Source: Acinetobacter oleivorans DR1 (GTDB taxonomy: Bacteria > Pseudomonadota > Gammaproteobacteria > Pseudomonadales > Moraxellaceae). Taken from it: a stretch of DNA of 64,000 nucleotides. The DNA lies in the NCBI RefSeq assembly GCF_000196795.1, contig NC_014259.1, positions 558,001 through 622,000 on the forward strand. The letters are read 5' to 3'. Of the stretch, positions 8,940 to 18,279 are shown in pieces. Position 1 is the stretch's first letter. Every line of letters starts with the position of its first letter. The notes beneath the pieces are model-generated. The model was not told the origin of the DNA. It did no database searches and worked only from the letters and a program-made list of their open reading frames with translations. Position numbers and translations under genes: made by a program.

Positions 8940-9968
8940 TTATTTAATTAAGTTCAACATTAATTGCTGAAATTTTTCATATTGCGGCATGGTCATAGTA
9001 CGCAAGTGCCCACGCAATGCTGAAACATTATGAATTTCACTTTGCTTACTTGTGGTCTGAAAAAGATTTTGCTCACCCAGATAACACAAAATTTGTTCTT
9101 CGTGATGATAAATTAAATCGCCTTTAAAGTGCTGAAAAAAAACATTTAATTTTAAAGTTAAGCTCGGGCTGACTTCTTTGGCTAACTGGTGTTGATTAAC
9201 CCCAAAAATATTAAGTTCTTGGTTAATTAAAATATCGCTACTTTGCCATTTACTGCTGTAGGGAGTAAAAAAACGAGAACGTTGATTGCTAACAGCAATA
9301 CCCAAAGTTGGTATTTGAAATATAAAGGCGCCCCATAAATCTTTATGAAATTCTTTTATAATTTTTTTATCGCTATTTTGGTCTTGAATAATAGGGATTT
9401 CATTAACGTAATGATATTGAAACAGCAAGACTTGATGATCCGTTACTCCATCGTTCCATGTCGTCGAAGCAAAATGAGTAATTTCGTTAGACTCAGTCCC
9501 TCGGTTAAACAGAGGGAAATACTGTTTTAATTTACTCAGAACTAAAACTGGCTGAGCATGAATGGGAAGATAAGCGGGTAACTGCTGAAAATGTAAACTA
9601 TAACGCAAAATCACCATACGCTGTTCTAGATAACGAATAACTTGCGTTAAAGGTTCTTGAGATTGATAGAGTAAATACGCCAGAAACCCTGTTAAAAAGG
9701 CGCCTAAAAAGCTCCAAATATATTGAATATGTGGATGAAGAAAATAGCCAAAACCTAATATTGTGATGCTGTAAATGGCGAGTAAATAGGGGAGGACATT
9801 AAAAAAGCGAAGGTTGTGATCTTCACGCCATGGATGTAAAGCATCTAAAAGATCTTGTGCTGAATGAGATTTTTGTCCAGCATCCCAAAGTCGAGCGATA
9901 TTGCGAAAAACCTGTGTATTTTTTTTACGCCTTATATGAAGAGCTTCTTGTACAGTATCGATTGGCAT
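8940..9968 (-). CDS. DUF3137-like membrane protein
   Basis: The 342-residue protein has two hydrophobic segments (about 55-72 and 76-97), which would hold both soluble parts on the same side of the membrane. The C-terminal half contains a GAFIFQIP strand, FTPYSSKWQSSDILINQELNI... and LTLKLNVFFQHFKGDLIYHH, resembling the DUF3137 domain. Assignment rests on these segments and on the downstream LemA neighbour. No catalytic motif is visible. Function is unknown; a LemA-linked envelope role is an inference. Confidence 0.65.
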   Translation of the reverse strand: MPIDTVQEALHIRRKKNTQVFRNIARLWDAGQKSHSAQDLLDALHPWREDHNLRFFNVLPYLLAIYSITILGFGYFLHPHIQYIWSFLGAFLTGFLAYLLYQSQEPLTQVIRYLEQRMVILRYSLHFQQLPAYLPIHAQPVLVLSKLKQYFPLFNRGTESNEITHFASTTWNDGVTDHQVLLFQYHYVNEIPIIQDQNSDKKIIKEFHKDLWGAFIFQIPTLGIAVSNQRSRFFTPYSSKWQSSDILINQELNIFGVNQHQLAKEVSPSLTLKLNVFFQHFKGDLIYHHEEQILCYLGEQNLFQTTSKQSEIHNVSALRGHLRTMTMPQYEKFQQLMLNLIK

Positions 9969-10147
9969 GGAAGTAATGAGTTCATTATCATAAAGAGCTA
10001 TTCCTAGATTATCTTTTAAATTGAAAGAGATAAATACTAAATATTTCTAAATTTGGAATTTATCTTTAAAAAATTAATGTCTGATTTCATCGCTAAATTT
10101 CTGCAATTCACACAGCTAAATCCATTATTTTTATTATAAAAATTTAA

Positions 10148-10190
10148 GCTGGGTTAAACCTTTCCATTAACCGATATGGTTTAACCCAGC
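10148..10190 (-). terminator. Terminator downstream of queA
   Basis: A 13-bp perfect stem (GCTGGGTTAAACC with its complement) and a 17-nt loop are followed on the minus strand by TTAAATTTTTAT. It lies 9 bp past the queA stop and separates queA from the DUF3137-lemA pair. Confidence 0.85.
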
Positions 10191-10198
10191 CTTAGTCT

Positions 10199-11236
10199 TT
10201 AAACGTCTAATTTATCAACCAGCATTGCATCGCCATAACTAAAGAAACGATAGCGGCTTTTAACTGCATGTTCATAGGCAGCTAAAATGTTGTCTCGATT
10301 TGATAGCGCTGATACCAACATGAGCAGAGTAGACTCTGGCAAATGGAAGTTAGTAATTAAACGATCTACGATGCAGAACTCATAGCCCGGATAGATAAAG
10401 ATTTGCGTGTCGCCAGTCCAAGCCGCGATTTTACCGCCATGAGCTTGTGCTGCACTTTCTAAAGCGCGTGTTGCGGTTGTACCTACGGCAATCACTTTAT
10501 TGCCACGTGCTTTAGTCGCCAAAATTAAATCGATGGTTTCTTGAGGTACATCACACCATTCACTGTGCATGATATGGTTGGTAATGTCATCAGTACGAAC
10601 AGGCATAAATGTGCCTGCACCGACATGTAAAGTCACAAAGGTTTTTTGAACATTTTTTTGTTCTAATTTTTCTAAAAGTGTTTCATCAAAATGCAAGCTT
10701 GCGGTAGGTGCTGCAACACTGGCAATTTTTTCTGGGTTATGGAAAACCGTTTGATAGCGTTCAGTGTCAATTTCTTCTGCTTCACGGTTAAAGTAAGGCG
10801 GAATAGGTAGCTGACCATATTGCTCAAGTACAGGCAAAATTGCCTGTGAAAACTCAACCACAAATAAATTTTCGTGACGGCCACGTACAATCACAGGAAT
10901 GTTATCGGCACCGACATAAAGCTCGGCACCTGCTTTAGGCGAGTTGCTCGATTTAATATGACAATAGGCTGTGGTGTGGTTCAGCATGCGCTCAACCAAA
11001 ATCTCGATAGCACCGCCTGTAGAACGTTTCCCTTTAAGTCGTGCTTTCATGACTTTGGTGTCATTGAGCACTAACAGATCACCTTCTTCGAACAGATCGA
11101 TAATGTCTGTGAACATGTGATCGTGATATTTACCCTTTGAGTCTAGGTGCAACAATCGTGAAGCACTACGTGATTCAAGAGGATAACGGGCAATAAGTTC
11201 ATCAGGTAATTCAAAGGAAAAGTCAGACAGTTGCAT
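10199..11236 (-). CDS. queA: S-adenosylmethionine:tRNA ribosyltransferase-isomerase
   Basis: QueA transfers the ribosyl part of SAM to 7-aminomethyl-deazaguanine in tRNA, giving epoxyqueuosine. Recognisable segments are MQLSDFSFELPDELIARYPL at the N-terminus, GDLLVLNDTKVMKARLKG, TLHVGAGTFMPVR and LITNFHLPESTLLMLVSA. I start the protein at the ATG at 11236 (345 aa, the family length) because homology begins there; a longer frame from 11257 adds seven residues. A terminator follows immediately, so queA is transcribed apart from tgt. Confidence 0.97.
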   Translation of the reverse strand: MQLSDFSFELPDELIARYPLESRSASRLLHLDSKGKYHDHMFTDIIDLFEEGDLLVLNDTKVMKARLKGKRSTGGAIEILVERMLNHTTAYCHIKSSNSPKAGAELYVGADNIPVIVRGRHENLFVVEFSQAILPVLEQYGQLPIPPYFNREAEEIDTERYQTVFHNPEKIASVAAPTASLHFDETLLEKLEQKNVQKTFVTLHVGAGTFMPVRTDDITNHIMHSEWCDVPQETIDLILATKARGNKVIAVGTTATRALESAAQAHGGKIAAWTGDTQIFIYPGYEFCIVDRLITNFHLPESTLLMLVSALSNRDNILAAYEHAVKSRYRFFSYGDAMLVDKLDV

Positions 11237-11366
11237 ATTTAGAAAAAAACACCGCAAAAATTGGGCCTAGTATAAACTTTTTCGCTTTTTTATGGCTGTG
11301 CTTATGGCCTAAATCATGAAAAATGTTTAAATGATCTAAAAGTGAACGATAATATTCACTTAGGGT

Positions 11367-11394
11367 TTGACAAGTTTTACAAACGCGCTAATAT
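11367..11394 (+). promoter_or_regulatory. Sigma-70-type promoter for tRNA-Leu
   Basis: TTGACA (11367-11372) and TAATAT (11389-11394) are 16 bp apart and end 24 bp before the mature tRNA 5' end. This is a strong match in the expected place. Confidence 0.75.
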
Positions 11395-11418
11395 ACGCAA
11401 CACAAACATACTTCCTCT

Positions 11419-11505
11419 CCCGAGGTGGTGAAATTGGTAGACGCGGCGGACTCAAAATCCGCTGTCAGAGATGACGTGTCGGTTCGAGTCCGACCCTCGG
11501 GACCA
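11419..11505 (+). tRNA. tRNA-Leu (anticodon CAA)
   Basis: This is an 87-nt class II tRNA. The acceptor arms CCCGAGG (11419-11425) and CCTCGGG pair fully, then discriminator A and an encoded CCA. The anticodon stem GCGGA/TCCGC encloses loop CTCAAAA with anticodon CAA at 11453-11455. A long variable arm and a T-arm with loop TTCGAGT are present. It reads UUG codons. A promoter lies upstream and a terminator follows, so it is a single-tRNA unit. Confidence 0.97.
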
Positions 11506-11529
11506 TATTCGGAATCGTAAGATTCTACA

Positions 11530-11563
11530 AAAACCCCTAAGCTAACGGTTTAGGGGTTTTTTG
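11530..11563 (+). terminator. Terminator after tRNA-Leu
   Basis: The stem AAACCCCTAA / TTAGGGGTTT with loop GCTAACGG is followed by a T-run. It ends the tRNA transcript 25 bp after the CCA end. Confidence 0.9.
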
Positions 11564-11833
11564 TTGGGTTAAAATAACTGCCTATCAATTATAATTTTAT
11601 CTTTTATTGTTAATTATTGATTTATAAAAATTTTAGATTTCTTATGAAATTTCATTTGGGAGACGATTTACGAAAAGAAGTGATGATCTATAATTTTTGT
11701 GAAATCAATAGATCTGTTCTTCATTCAAAGTCTTGAGCTGTAAATTTTGATTAGAATATAAAAGACAAGATAGGGTATACGATTTAGGTAGGACTACTTT
11801 TCTACTTATTATTTTACAATTAGAGGGTAAATT

Positions 11834-12850
11834 ATGAATAAAAAAATGATCGGGGTAATCTTTGGTTTAATCATTTTGATTTTTGGATATTTATATGCTT
11901 CGCCTTATATCATCTTAAATAGTATTAAGAATGCATTGAAAGAGAATGATAGTGAAAAGGTTTCTGCTTATATTGACTATACAAGTGTACGCCAAAGTCT
12001 GAAAGATCAGATGAATGCTTATATGCTAAAAGAGATCACAACTAAAGAAGCAAATGGTTGGGAAGCTTTAGGTGCAATGATGGCTTCTACTTTGGCCGAA
12101 AAGATGGTCGATGCTGCAGTAACACCTGAAGGTATGACCTTGATGCTGCAAGGAAAGGATCTTAGAAAAAGTTTAACTGGTAATAGAGAAGATACGCCTA
12201 AAGAAAGAACAGATACCCCAAAGATAGAATACAGAACTCGGTATTTATCAATGAATATATTTGAAGTAACTTTTAAAAATAAAGAGAATGATTCGGATGT
12301 AAAAATCATTATGGAGCGTGATGGTTTAAGCTGGAAAATAAAAAAAATTGTTTTGCCCATGGATGAGATAAACCCTAAACAAAAACTAGAGCCAACAACG
12401 ATTCCTACAGTAGAAAAAATACCAGAATCTGAAACTCCACCAATGATAGAACCAACGACAACGTTTAATTTCTCTGGGGTACAGAAGGGGGCAAAACTTG
12501 AATCTTGTTATCATGATCCATGTTCAATTGCTCGTGTTATGGAGTTTAAATTAATTAAGCAGACTCCCACTGAATCAAATATTGAGTTAACACTTGTGGG
12601 TGGTAGCCGAGGCTGGGATGCTAAACAAATAGAATGGAACCATGAAGCTCATAAAATCCAGATTCAATGCTCTATTACTAAGCCAACATTACAGATTGAA
12701 GATCAGGTAACAATCGTACCTTTAAATAATTCTGGTGTGCCTGGTGTATTATGGTCGGATGCCGAAACTTATATGCAAGCATGCCATAACTATACTGGGG
12801 ATATGGATGCTGGCATTCAACAATATGGTTATAATGTACAAGATAGTTAA
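11834..12850 (+). CDS. DUF2939 domain-containing membrane-anchored protein
   Basis: The 338-residue protein begins with a hydrophobic anchor (residues about 5-25). It continues with the DUF2939 pattern: SPYIILNSIKNALKENDSEKVSAYIDYTSVRQSLKDQM, seen here as adjacent pieces, in which the helix-rich domain runs to about residue 165. A proline/threonine-rich linker follows (about 190-215). A C-terminal domain has paired cysteines in SCYHDPCSIARV and further ones near QCSITK and QACHNY, consistent with a periplasmic disulfide-bonded fold. An AGAGGG ribosome site precedes the ATG. Function is unknown. Confidence 0.75.
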   Translation: MNKKMIGVIFGLIILIFGYLYASPYIILNSIKNALKENDSEKVSAYIDYTSVRQSLKDQMNAYMLKEITTKEANGWEALGAMMASTLAEKMVDAAVTPEGMTLMLQGKDLRKSLTGNREDTPKERTDTPKIEYRTRYLSMNIFEVTFKNKENDSDVKIIMERDGLSWKIKKIVLPMDEINPKQKLEPTTIPTVEKIPESETPPMIEPTTTFNFSGVQKGAKLESCYHDPCSIARVMEFKLIKQTPTESNIELTLVGGSRGWDAKQIEWNHEAHKIQIQCSITKPTLQIEDQVTIVPLNNSGVPGVLWSDAETYMQACHNYTGDMDAGIQQYGYNVQDS

Positions 12851-12873
12851 GTTATTAATAAAATAGTAATCTG

Positions 12874-12901
12874 AAAAAAGGCTAGTTTATTGGCCTTTTT
12901 T
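12874..12901 (+). terminator. Terminator after the DUF2939 gene
   Basis: AAAAAAGGC and GCCTTTTTT form a stem with a 10-nt loop, 23 bp past the stop codon. Confidence 0.8.
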
Positions 12902-13171
12902 CATATAATACTTTTAATCGGCTTTTAAAAATTCTGAACTCGCATTTCTAACATCTTACAACTCTTTACCTTCAAACATTTGTTGTATTTTCCTCAAGCA
13001 TACCCACTTTATGTATCTGAAAACCTTTAATTGAAACTTCACATTTCTATTTTGAAAAGAACGTTGCTCTTTTAATGTACTGTGTTAAAGTTTGTAGTAG
13101 ATCATAATGATTATAAGTACATTTTTTAAGAGCGGTTCCGACCAAAAACGACAAAATCTGTGAGGCGGGCA
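12902..13171. other. AT-rich intergenic region upstream of the histidine kinase
   Basis: About 270 bp hold no convincing ORF, RNA or repeat. The region presumably carries the promoter for the histidine kinase gene, but I cannot pick a single -10/-35 pair with confidence. Confidence 0.5.
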
Positions 13172-14443
13172 ATGACATTCCAGCGTTTAGAACTAAATCA
13201 GGTTGAGCAGTTAAGTGCTTGTAGGATATCTCTGTTACTTGGATTAAATGCCGAGCAGAACTACATCGAGCAATTTTTCCGGTTTAGTCTTCGTCTTTTG
13301 AATTGTAAAAAAGCCTTATTGACTTTTAATCAGGAACCTTACTTTTGGCATCGTTGCCCAGAGGGCATGACGGCAATCTCGTTTAAACCTTCGAAACATT
13401 TAAAACAGTGCTTTGCTAAACAACAGATCATTAATCACTCACATCCTTCATATCAAAACTTAATCAACTATTTAAAAGAACTAAACATCGAGTGCAGCAG
13501 GGCATTGGCCGTGCATCTTTTGCATCCTGATAAAACGTCTATGGGCTTTGCTGTCTTTTTTGATGATGATGCTGCAACATTTGAAGATGATGATATTCAA
13601 TTGCTGCTCGATTACTGTTCTACTTTTATGCAGCAAGTCGAATTGAAGTTTAACTATGAAGAGTTAAACGAACTCTATGAACAACAAGTTGCGATTAACT
13701 CAAGTAAAACTAAATTTTTCTCGATTATTTCGCATGACTTACGAGCGCCGTTTCATGGGTTGCTCGGTTTTTCTGAAGTACTCGCCAAAGAGCGTGAAAC
13801 TTTAGATGAGTCTAGTATTCAAAATATTGCAGATTATTTATATGACACCTCGCAATCGACTTATAACTTACTTGAAAGCTTACTAACATGGGCGATGGCA
13901 GAGGGTGGGCGTTTTGTTTATCACCCGATTAACTTTAAGCTTAGACAGGTTAGCAATATTGTTTGCGATGTACTGCACACTTTAGCTTTGAAGAAAAACA
14001 TTGAATTGGTTAATGATGTTCCAGATGATTTAAATATCTATGCCGATATCAATATGATGACCTCTGTCATTCAAAACTTGGTGTCAAACGCGCTGAAATT
14101 TACCGATGTTGATGGATCTGGAAAAGTTTTTATTGAAGCAAGGCAAGCTGATAAAAATATAGAAATAACAGTTCGAGACACTGGTTTAGGCATGACCGAA
14201 AAACAAATGACAAATTTGTTCCATCCACGTATTACAGCCAGCTTTAAAGGAACCGCTGGTGAAAAAGGTGCGGGTTTAGGTTTAAGTCTTTGTAAGCGTT
14301 TTGTCGAAATTAATCAGGGTAAAATTGATGTCAGTTCAAAAGAAGGCGTAGGAACGACATTTACAGTTTTATTACCTTCTGCTCAAGAAAGTCATGAGGC
14401 TCATGCAGAGCATTACTCTTCAGCGGAAGCAAAATTAGTCTAA
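13172..14443 (+). CDS. Soluble sensor histidine kinase (GAF-like N-terminus)
   Basis: The kinase core is clear: H-box FFSIISHDLRAPFHGLLGF (His near residue 187), N-box NLVSNALKFTD, G-boxes DTGLGM and GEKGAGLGLSLCKRF. The first roughly 150 residues resemble a GAF sensor domain, and no transmembrane helix or signal peptide is visible, so it should be cytoplasmic. I start at the ATG at 13172; a GTG four codons upstream is also in frame. No response regulator gene is adjacent. It lies 67 bp upstream of glnE on the same strand. The sensed signal and partner are unknown. Confidence 0.88.
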   Translation: MTFQRLELNQVEQLSACRISLLLGLNAEQNYIEQFFRFSLRLLNCKKALLTFNQEPYFWHRCPEGMTAISFKPSKHLKQCFAKQQIINHSHPSYQNLINYLKELNIECSRALAVHLLHPDKTSMGFAVFFDDDAATFEDDDIQLLLDYCSTFMQQVELKFNYEELNELYEQQVAINSSKTKFFSIISHDLRAPFHGLLGFSEVLAKERETLDESSIQNIADYLYDTSQSTYNLLESLLTWAMAEGGRFVYHPINFKLRQVSNIVCDVLHTLALKKNIELVNDVPDDLNIYADINMMTSVIQNLVSNALKFTDVDGSGKVFIEARQADKNIEITVRDTGLGMTEKQMTNLFHPRITASFKGTAGEKGAGLGLSLCKRFVEINQGKIDVSSKEGVGTTFTVLLPSAQESHEAHAEHYSSAEAKLV

Positions 14444-14510
14444 TCCCTTTTCCTACCACTACTCGAACTGCTATAACTAAAAACAGAGTACGAGGAAAAG
14501 AGCTTTTTAT

Positions 14511-17261
14511 ATGAATGCGGAGCAGTTACAAAAAACATTGCGTGCGAGTCAGTACGCAGAACAAGTTTTAGGCTTGCATCAAGCTGTTTTAGAACAAGAT
14601 TACCAACTAGATCAATTTACTGCACCGCTCTCGACCGAACAGATTTATCAATTTGTACAAACCACATTAGATGGAATTGGTGACGAAACATCTTGGATGC
14701 GTGGATTACGCATTTTACGAAGTCGTTTAATGTTCCGTTGGATTTGGCAAGATGCCAATCAGCTTACCGATGTTGTCACACTCACACGCGAACTTTCTGA
14801 TTTTGCCGATGCAAGTATTTGTGCGGCAAAGGATTTTGCACGTGTAGCGCTTGTGGCGAAACATGGTGAACCTATGAGTTACTCTGGCAAAGTTCAAGAT
14901 TTGATTGTCGTTGCCATGGGTAAACTTGGTGCGCAAGAGCTTAATCTGTCGAGTGATATTGATCTGATTTTTGCCTTCGATGAACAAGGTGAAACCAATG
15001 GTCGCAAATGTATTGATGTACAGCAGTTCTGTATTTTGTGGGGACAAAAACTCATTTATTTGCTTGAGCACATTACCGCAGATGGTTTTGTATTTCGAGT
15101 TGATATGCGCTTGCGTCCTTGGGGAGATGGCTCGGCACTAGCGATTAGTCATGCAGCTTTAGAAAAATATTTAAGTCAGCATGGTCGTGAGTGGGAACGC
15201 TATGCGTGGATTAAAGCGCGTGTTGTGACGGGCGGTAAAGAAGGACAAGACTTGTTGGAAATGACACGTCCTTTTGTGTTCCGCCGTTATGTCGACTACA
15301 CCGCTTTTGCCGCTATGCGCGATATGAAAGCGATGATTGAGCGTGAAGTTTTACGTCGCCATATTGAGGATGATATTAAACTCGGAGCAGGCGGTATTCG
15401 CGAAATTGAATTTATTGTTCAGGTATTTCAGCTTATTTACGGCGGTTCGAAACGTGAGCTGCAAGACCGCCAGTGTTTAGTTAGCCTTGAGCACATTGGC
15501 GAAGCAGGTTTGTTAGAAAGACAAGCTGTTTTAGAACTTGAGGATGCTTACCTGTTTTTACGTCGTGTTGAACACGCAATTCAAGCCCTCAATGACCAAC
15601 AAACTCAGCTATTGCCAGAAGAAGTAGACTTAAGACAACGCATTATAGATACCTTAGGTTTTACGAGTTGGGATGAATTTATTGATGTTCTTAACGAGAA
15701 ACGTCAAAAAGTTAAAGTTCAATTTAAGCAGCTTATTGAAGATACTAGTTCAAATGCCGCAACTGAGAACTTTGGACAGTTAGAGCAGCAGTTAGATGAA
15801 GTGTTGGATGATAATGCGAAAAATTTGATTCATGAATTCTGGCATGGTCACGCACTCAAAAAATTACCTTCAAATGCTGTTCAGCGATTAAAGACATTCT
15901 GGCCTCATTTAATTGAAGTGATTTTACAGTCAGAACAACCTCAAACTGCACTTTTGCGCTTAATGCCGCTGATTGAATCAGTTATGCGCCGAACCGTGTA
16001 CTTAGTGATGTTGATTGAAAGTAAAGGTGCATTGCAACGCTTAGTTAAAATGGCGACGGTAAGTCCGTGGATTTGTGAAGAGCTAACGCAATATCCAGTA
16101 CTGCTTGATGAGTTTTTATCGATGGGCTTTGAGTTGCCAAAGCGTAAGGACTTAGAAGACTCATTACGTCAGCAATTGCTTCGCATTGAAATTGATCAAG
16201 TTGAAGATCAAATGCGGGCACTTCGACTGTTTAAAAAGAGCAATGTACTTACTGTTGCGGCAAGTGATGTATTAGCGGAAAGCCCGCTAATGAAAGTATC
16301 TGATGCATTAACCGATATTGCTGAAGTTAGTGTTAATGCAACACTTCATTTAGCTTATCAGACTGTAGCAAAGCGTCATGGTTATCCATGTGATGTCGAT
16401 GGAAAACGCTGCTCACTCGATTATAAAGCTTTTGCTGTTATTGGTTATGGCAAAGTGGGTGGGATTGAGCTGGGCTATGGTTCTGACTTGGACCTTGTTT
16501 TTATTCATTATCTAGATGAGCAAGCCGATACGGATGGAACGAAGTCTATTACTGGCTTTGAGTTTGCTATGCGTGTCGCTCAAAAGTTTATGTCACTCAT
16601 GACCACTCAAACCCTTGATGGCCGTGTCTATGAAATTGATACGCGGTTAAGACCTTCAGGTGAGGCCGGTTTATTGGTGACAAGTCTTAAGGCCTACGAA
16701 CACTATCAGTTGAAAAGTGCATGGCTTTGGGAGCATCAAGCATTAGTACGTGCCCGCTCTATTGCAGGTGACGAGGTGCTTTGCCAGAAATTTGAAATAT
16801 TTCGACGCGAGATATTGACTCAATCTAGAGATGAGGCTTATGTTCGTGAGGAAGTGTTGAAAATGCGTCAGAAAATGAAAGACCACCTAGGTTCGTCTTC
16901 TGAACAAAAAAAACATGGTATTTTTCATTTAAAACAGGACGCAGGTGGTATCGTCGATATCGAATTTATGGCACAGTATGCTGTACTTGCATGGAGCGGG
17001 ACGAAACCCGATCTCGCCCATTATTCTGATAATGTAAGAATATTAGAAGATGCTGCTAAAGCAGACTGCTTATCCAGTGAAGATGCCACAGCATTAATTC
17101 GAGCCTATCTTAGTGAACGTGCCGAAAGCCACCGTTTAGCCCTTGCAAATCAATCCATGCAAGTCAGCGCAGCGGACTGGCGTAGTACCCGTGCGGTCGT
17201 TTGCAATTTATGGCAAAGATTAATAGACCCAACCGCCTCGGTTGAGTTGGATAGTGAATGA
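14511..17261 (+). CDS. glnE: Bifunctional glutamine synthetase adenylyltransferase / deadenylase
   Basis: GlnE adds or removes AMP on glutamine synthetase in response to PII state and glutamine. The 916-residue protein has two nucleotidyltransferase domains, as expected: the first with LSSDIDLIFAFD near residue 148 (deadenylase half), the second with GYGSDLDLVFIH near residue 657 (adenylylase half). Each half also contains the RLRPWGDG or RLRPSGEAG arginine motif. The C-terminus carries DAGGIVDIEFMAQY. Length is normal. It is followed at 24 bp by ilvE. Confidence 0.97.
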   Translation: MNAEQLQKTLRASQYAEQVLGLHQAVLEQDYQLDQFTAPLSTEQIYQFVQTTLDGIGDETSWMRGLRILRSRLMFRWIWQDANQLTDVVTLTRELSDFADASICAAKDFARVALVAKHGEPMSYSGKVQDLIVVAMGKLGAQELNLSSDIDLIFAFDEQGETNGRKCIDVQQFCILWGQKLIYLLEHITADGFVFRVDMRLRPWGDGSALAISHAALEKYLSQHGREWERYAWIKARVVTGGKEGQDLLEMTRPFVFRRYVDYTAFAAMRDMKAMIEREVLRRHIEDDIKLGAGGIREIEFIVQVFQLIYGGSKRELQDRQCLVSLEHIGEAGLLERQAVLELEDAYLFLRRVEHAIQALNDQQTQLLPEEVDLRQRIIDTLGFTSWDEFIDVLNEKRQKVKVQFKQLIEDTSSNAATENFGQLEQQLDEVLDDNAKNLIHEFWHGHALKKLPSNAVQRLKTFWPHLIEVILQSEQPQTALLRLMPLIESVMRRTVYLVMLIESKGALQRLVKMATVSPWICEELTQYPVLLDEFLSMGFELPKRKDLEDSLRQQLLRIEIDQVEDQMRALRLFKKSNVLTVAASDVLAESPLMKVSDALTDIAEVSVNATLHLAYQTVAKRHGYPCDVDGKRCSLDYKAFAVIGYGKVGGIELGYGSDLDLVFIHYLDEQADTDGTKSITGFEFAMRVAQKFMSLMTTQTLDGRVYEIDTRLRPSGEAGLLVTSLKAYEHYQLKSAWLWEHQALVRARSIAGDEVLCQKFEIFRREILTQSRDEAYVREEVLKMRQKMKDHLGSSSEQKKHGIFHLKQDAGGIVDIEFMAQYAVLAWSGTKPDLAHYSDNVRILEDAAKADCLSSEDATALIRAYLSERAESHRLALANQSMQVSAADWRSTRAVVCNLWQRLIDPTASVELDSE

Positions 17262-17285
17262 TTTTATAACAATTTGGAGTGTTCC

Positions 17286-18212
17286 ATGAATTTGGCTGAT
17301 CGTGATGGTTTTATTTGGCAAGATGGAAAATTAATTGATTGGCGTGATGCAAAGATTCACGTTTTAACCCATACATTACACTACAGTATGGGCGTATTTG
17401 AGGGTGTTCGTGCTTATGAAACGCCTAAAGGTACTGCCATTTTCCGTCTTCAAGACCACACAAAACGTTTGTTAAATTCAGCAAAAATTTATCAAATGAA
17501 AGTGCCGTATGATCAAGCCACGCTTGAACAAGCACAAATCGATGTTGTTCGTGAAAATAAATTAGCTTCTTGCTATTTACGTCCATTAATCTGGATCGGT
17601 TCAGAAAAACTTGGTATTGCAGCAACAAATAACACGATTCATGCCGCAGTTGCAGCATGGGCGTGGGGCGCATACCTTGGTGATGAAGCAATGGCGAATG
17701 GTATTCGTGTTAAAACTTCATCATTTACTCACCATCATCCAAACGTGACGATGTGTAAAGCAAAAGCATCTGGTAACTACACCTTGTCAATTCTTGCTCA
17801 CCAAGAAGTTGCACATTCTGGTTACGACGAAGCAATGTTAATGGACCCACAAGGTTATGTATGCCAAGGTTCTGGTGAAAACGTATTCTTAATTAAAGAT
17901 GGCGTTTTACACACTCCAGATATCGCTGGTGGTGCGCTTGATGGTATTACACGTCAAACAGTAATGACGATTGCTAAAGATCTTGGTTATCAAGTTGTTG
18001 AGCGTCGTATTACACGTGATGAATTCTACATTGCAGATGAAGCATTCTTCACTGGTACTGCTGCGGAAGTAACACCAATTCGTGAATACGATGACCGTCC
18101 AATTGGTACAGGTGGCCGTGGCCCAATTACTACTGAAATTCAAAAGACTTACTTTGATGCAGTTCAAGGTAGAAATCCGAAATATGAACACTGGTTAACT
18201 TACGTAAAATAA
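17286..18212 (+). CDS. ilvE: Branched-chain amino acid aminotransferase
   Basis: This PLP-dependent class IV transaminase performs the last step of Leu/Ile/Val synthesis. Segments HYSMGVFEGVRAYETPKG, CKAKASGNYTLSILAHQE, and the GGALDGITRQTVMTIAKDLG strand identify it. I start at the ATG at 17286 (308 aa), because GGAG lies 6 nt upstream; the in-frame TTG at 17274 overlaps that ribosome site and is unlikely to be used. A terminator at 18229-18259 separates it from the outer-core cluster, for which ilvE is the conserved left boundary in A. baumannii. Confidence 0.97.
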   Translation: MNLADRDGFIWQDGKLIDWRDAKIHVLTHTLHYSMGVFEGVRAYETPKGTAIFRLQDHTKRLLNSAKIYQMKVPYDQATLEQAQIDVVRENKLASCYLRPLIWIGSEKLGIAATNNTIHAAVAAWAWGAYLGDEAMANGIRVKTSSFTHHHPNVTMCKAKASGNYTLSILAHQEVAHSGYDEAMLMDPQGYVCQGSGENVFLIKDGVLHTPDIAGGALDGITRQTVMTIAKDLGYQVVERRITRDEFYIADEAFFTGTAAEVTPIREYDDRPIGTGGRGPITTEIQKTYFDAVQGRNPKYEHWLTYVK

Positions 18213-18228
18213 GTTAATCCGTTAACAT

Positions 18229-18259
18229 AAAAAGGCGAACATAAGTTTCGCCTTTTTAT
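18229..18259 (+). terminator. Terminator after ilvE
   Basis: AAAAAGGCGAA (18229-18239) pairs with TTCGCCTTTTT (18247-18257), an 11-bp stem with its own T-run. It isolates ilvE from the gene at 18280, which is only 20 bp away. Confidence 0.88.
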
Positions 18260-18279
18260 TTTTGGCTTCGGGAGCTTTT

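Noticed and set aside
11690..11750. 17-codon ORF upstream of the DUF2939 gene
   Set aside because: Only a weak AAGAAG ribosome site two bases from ATG, and no structure or homology to support it.
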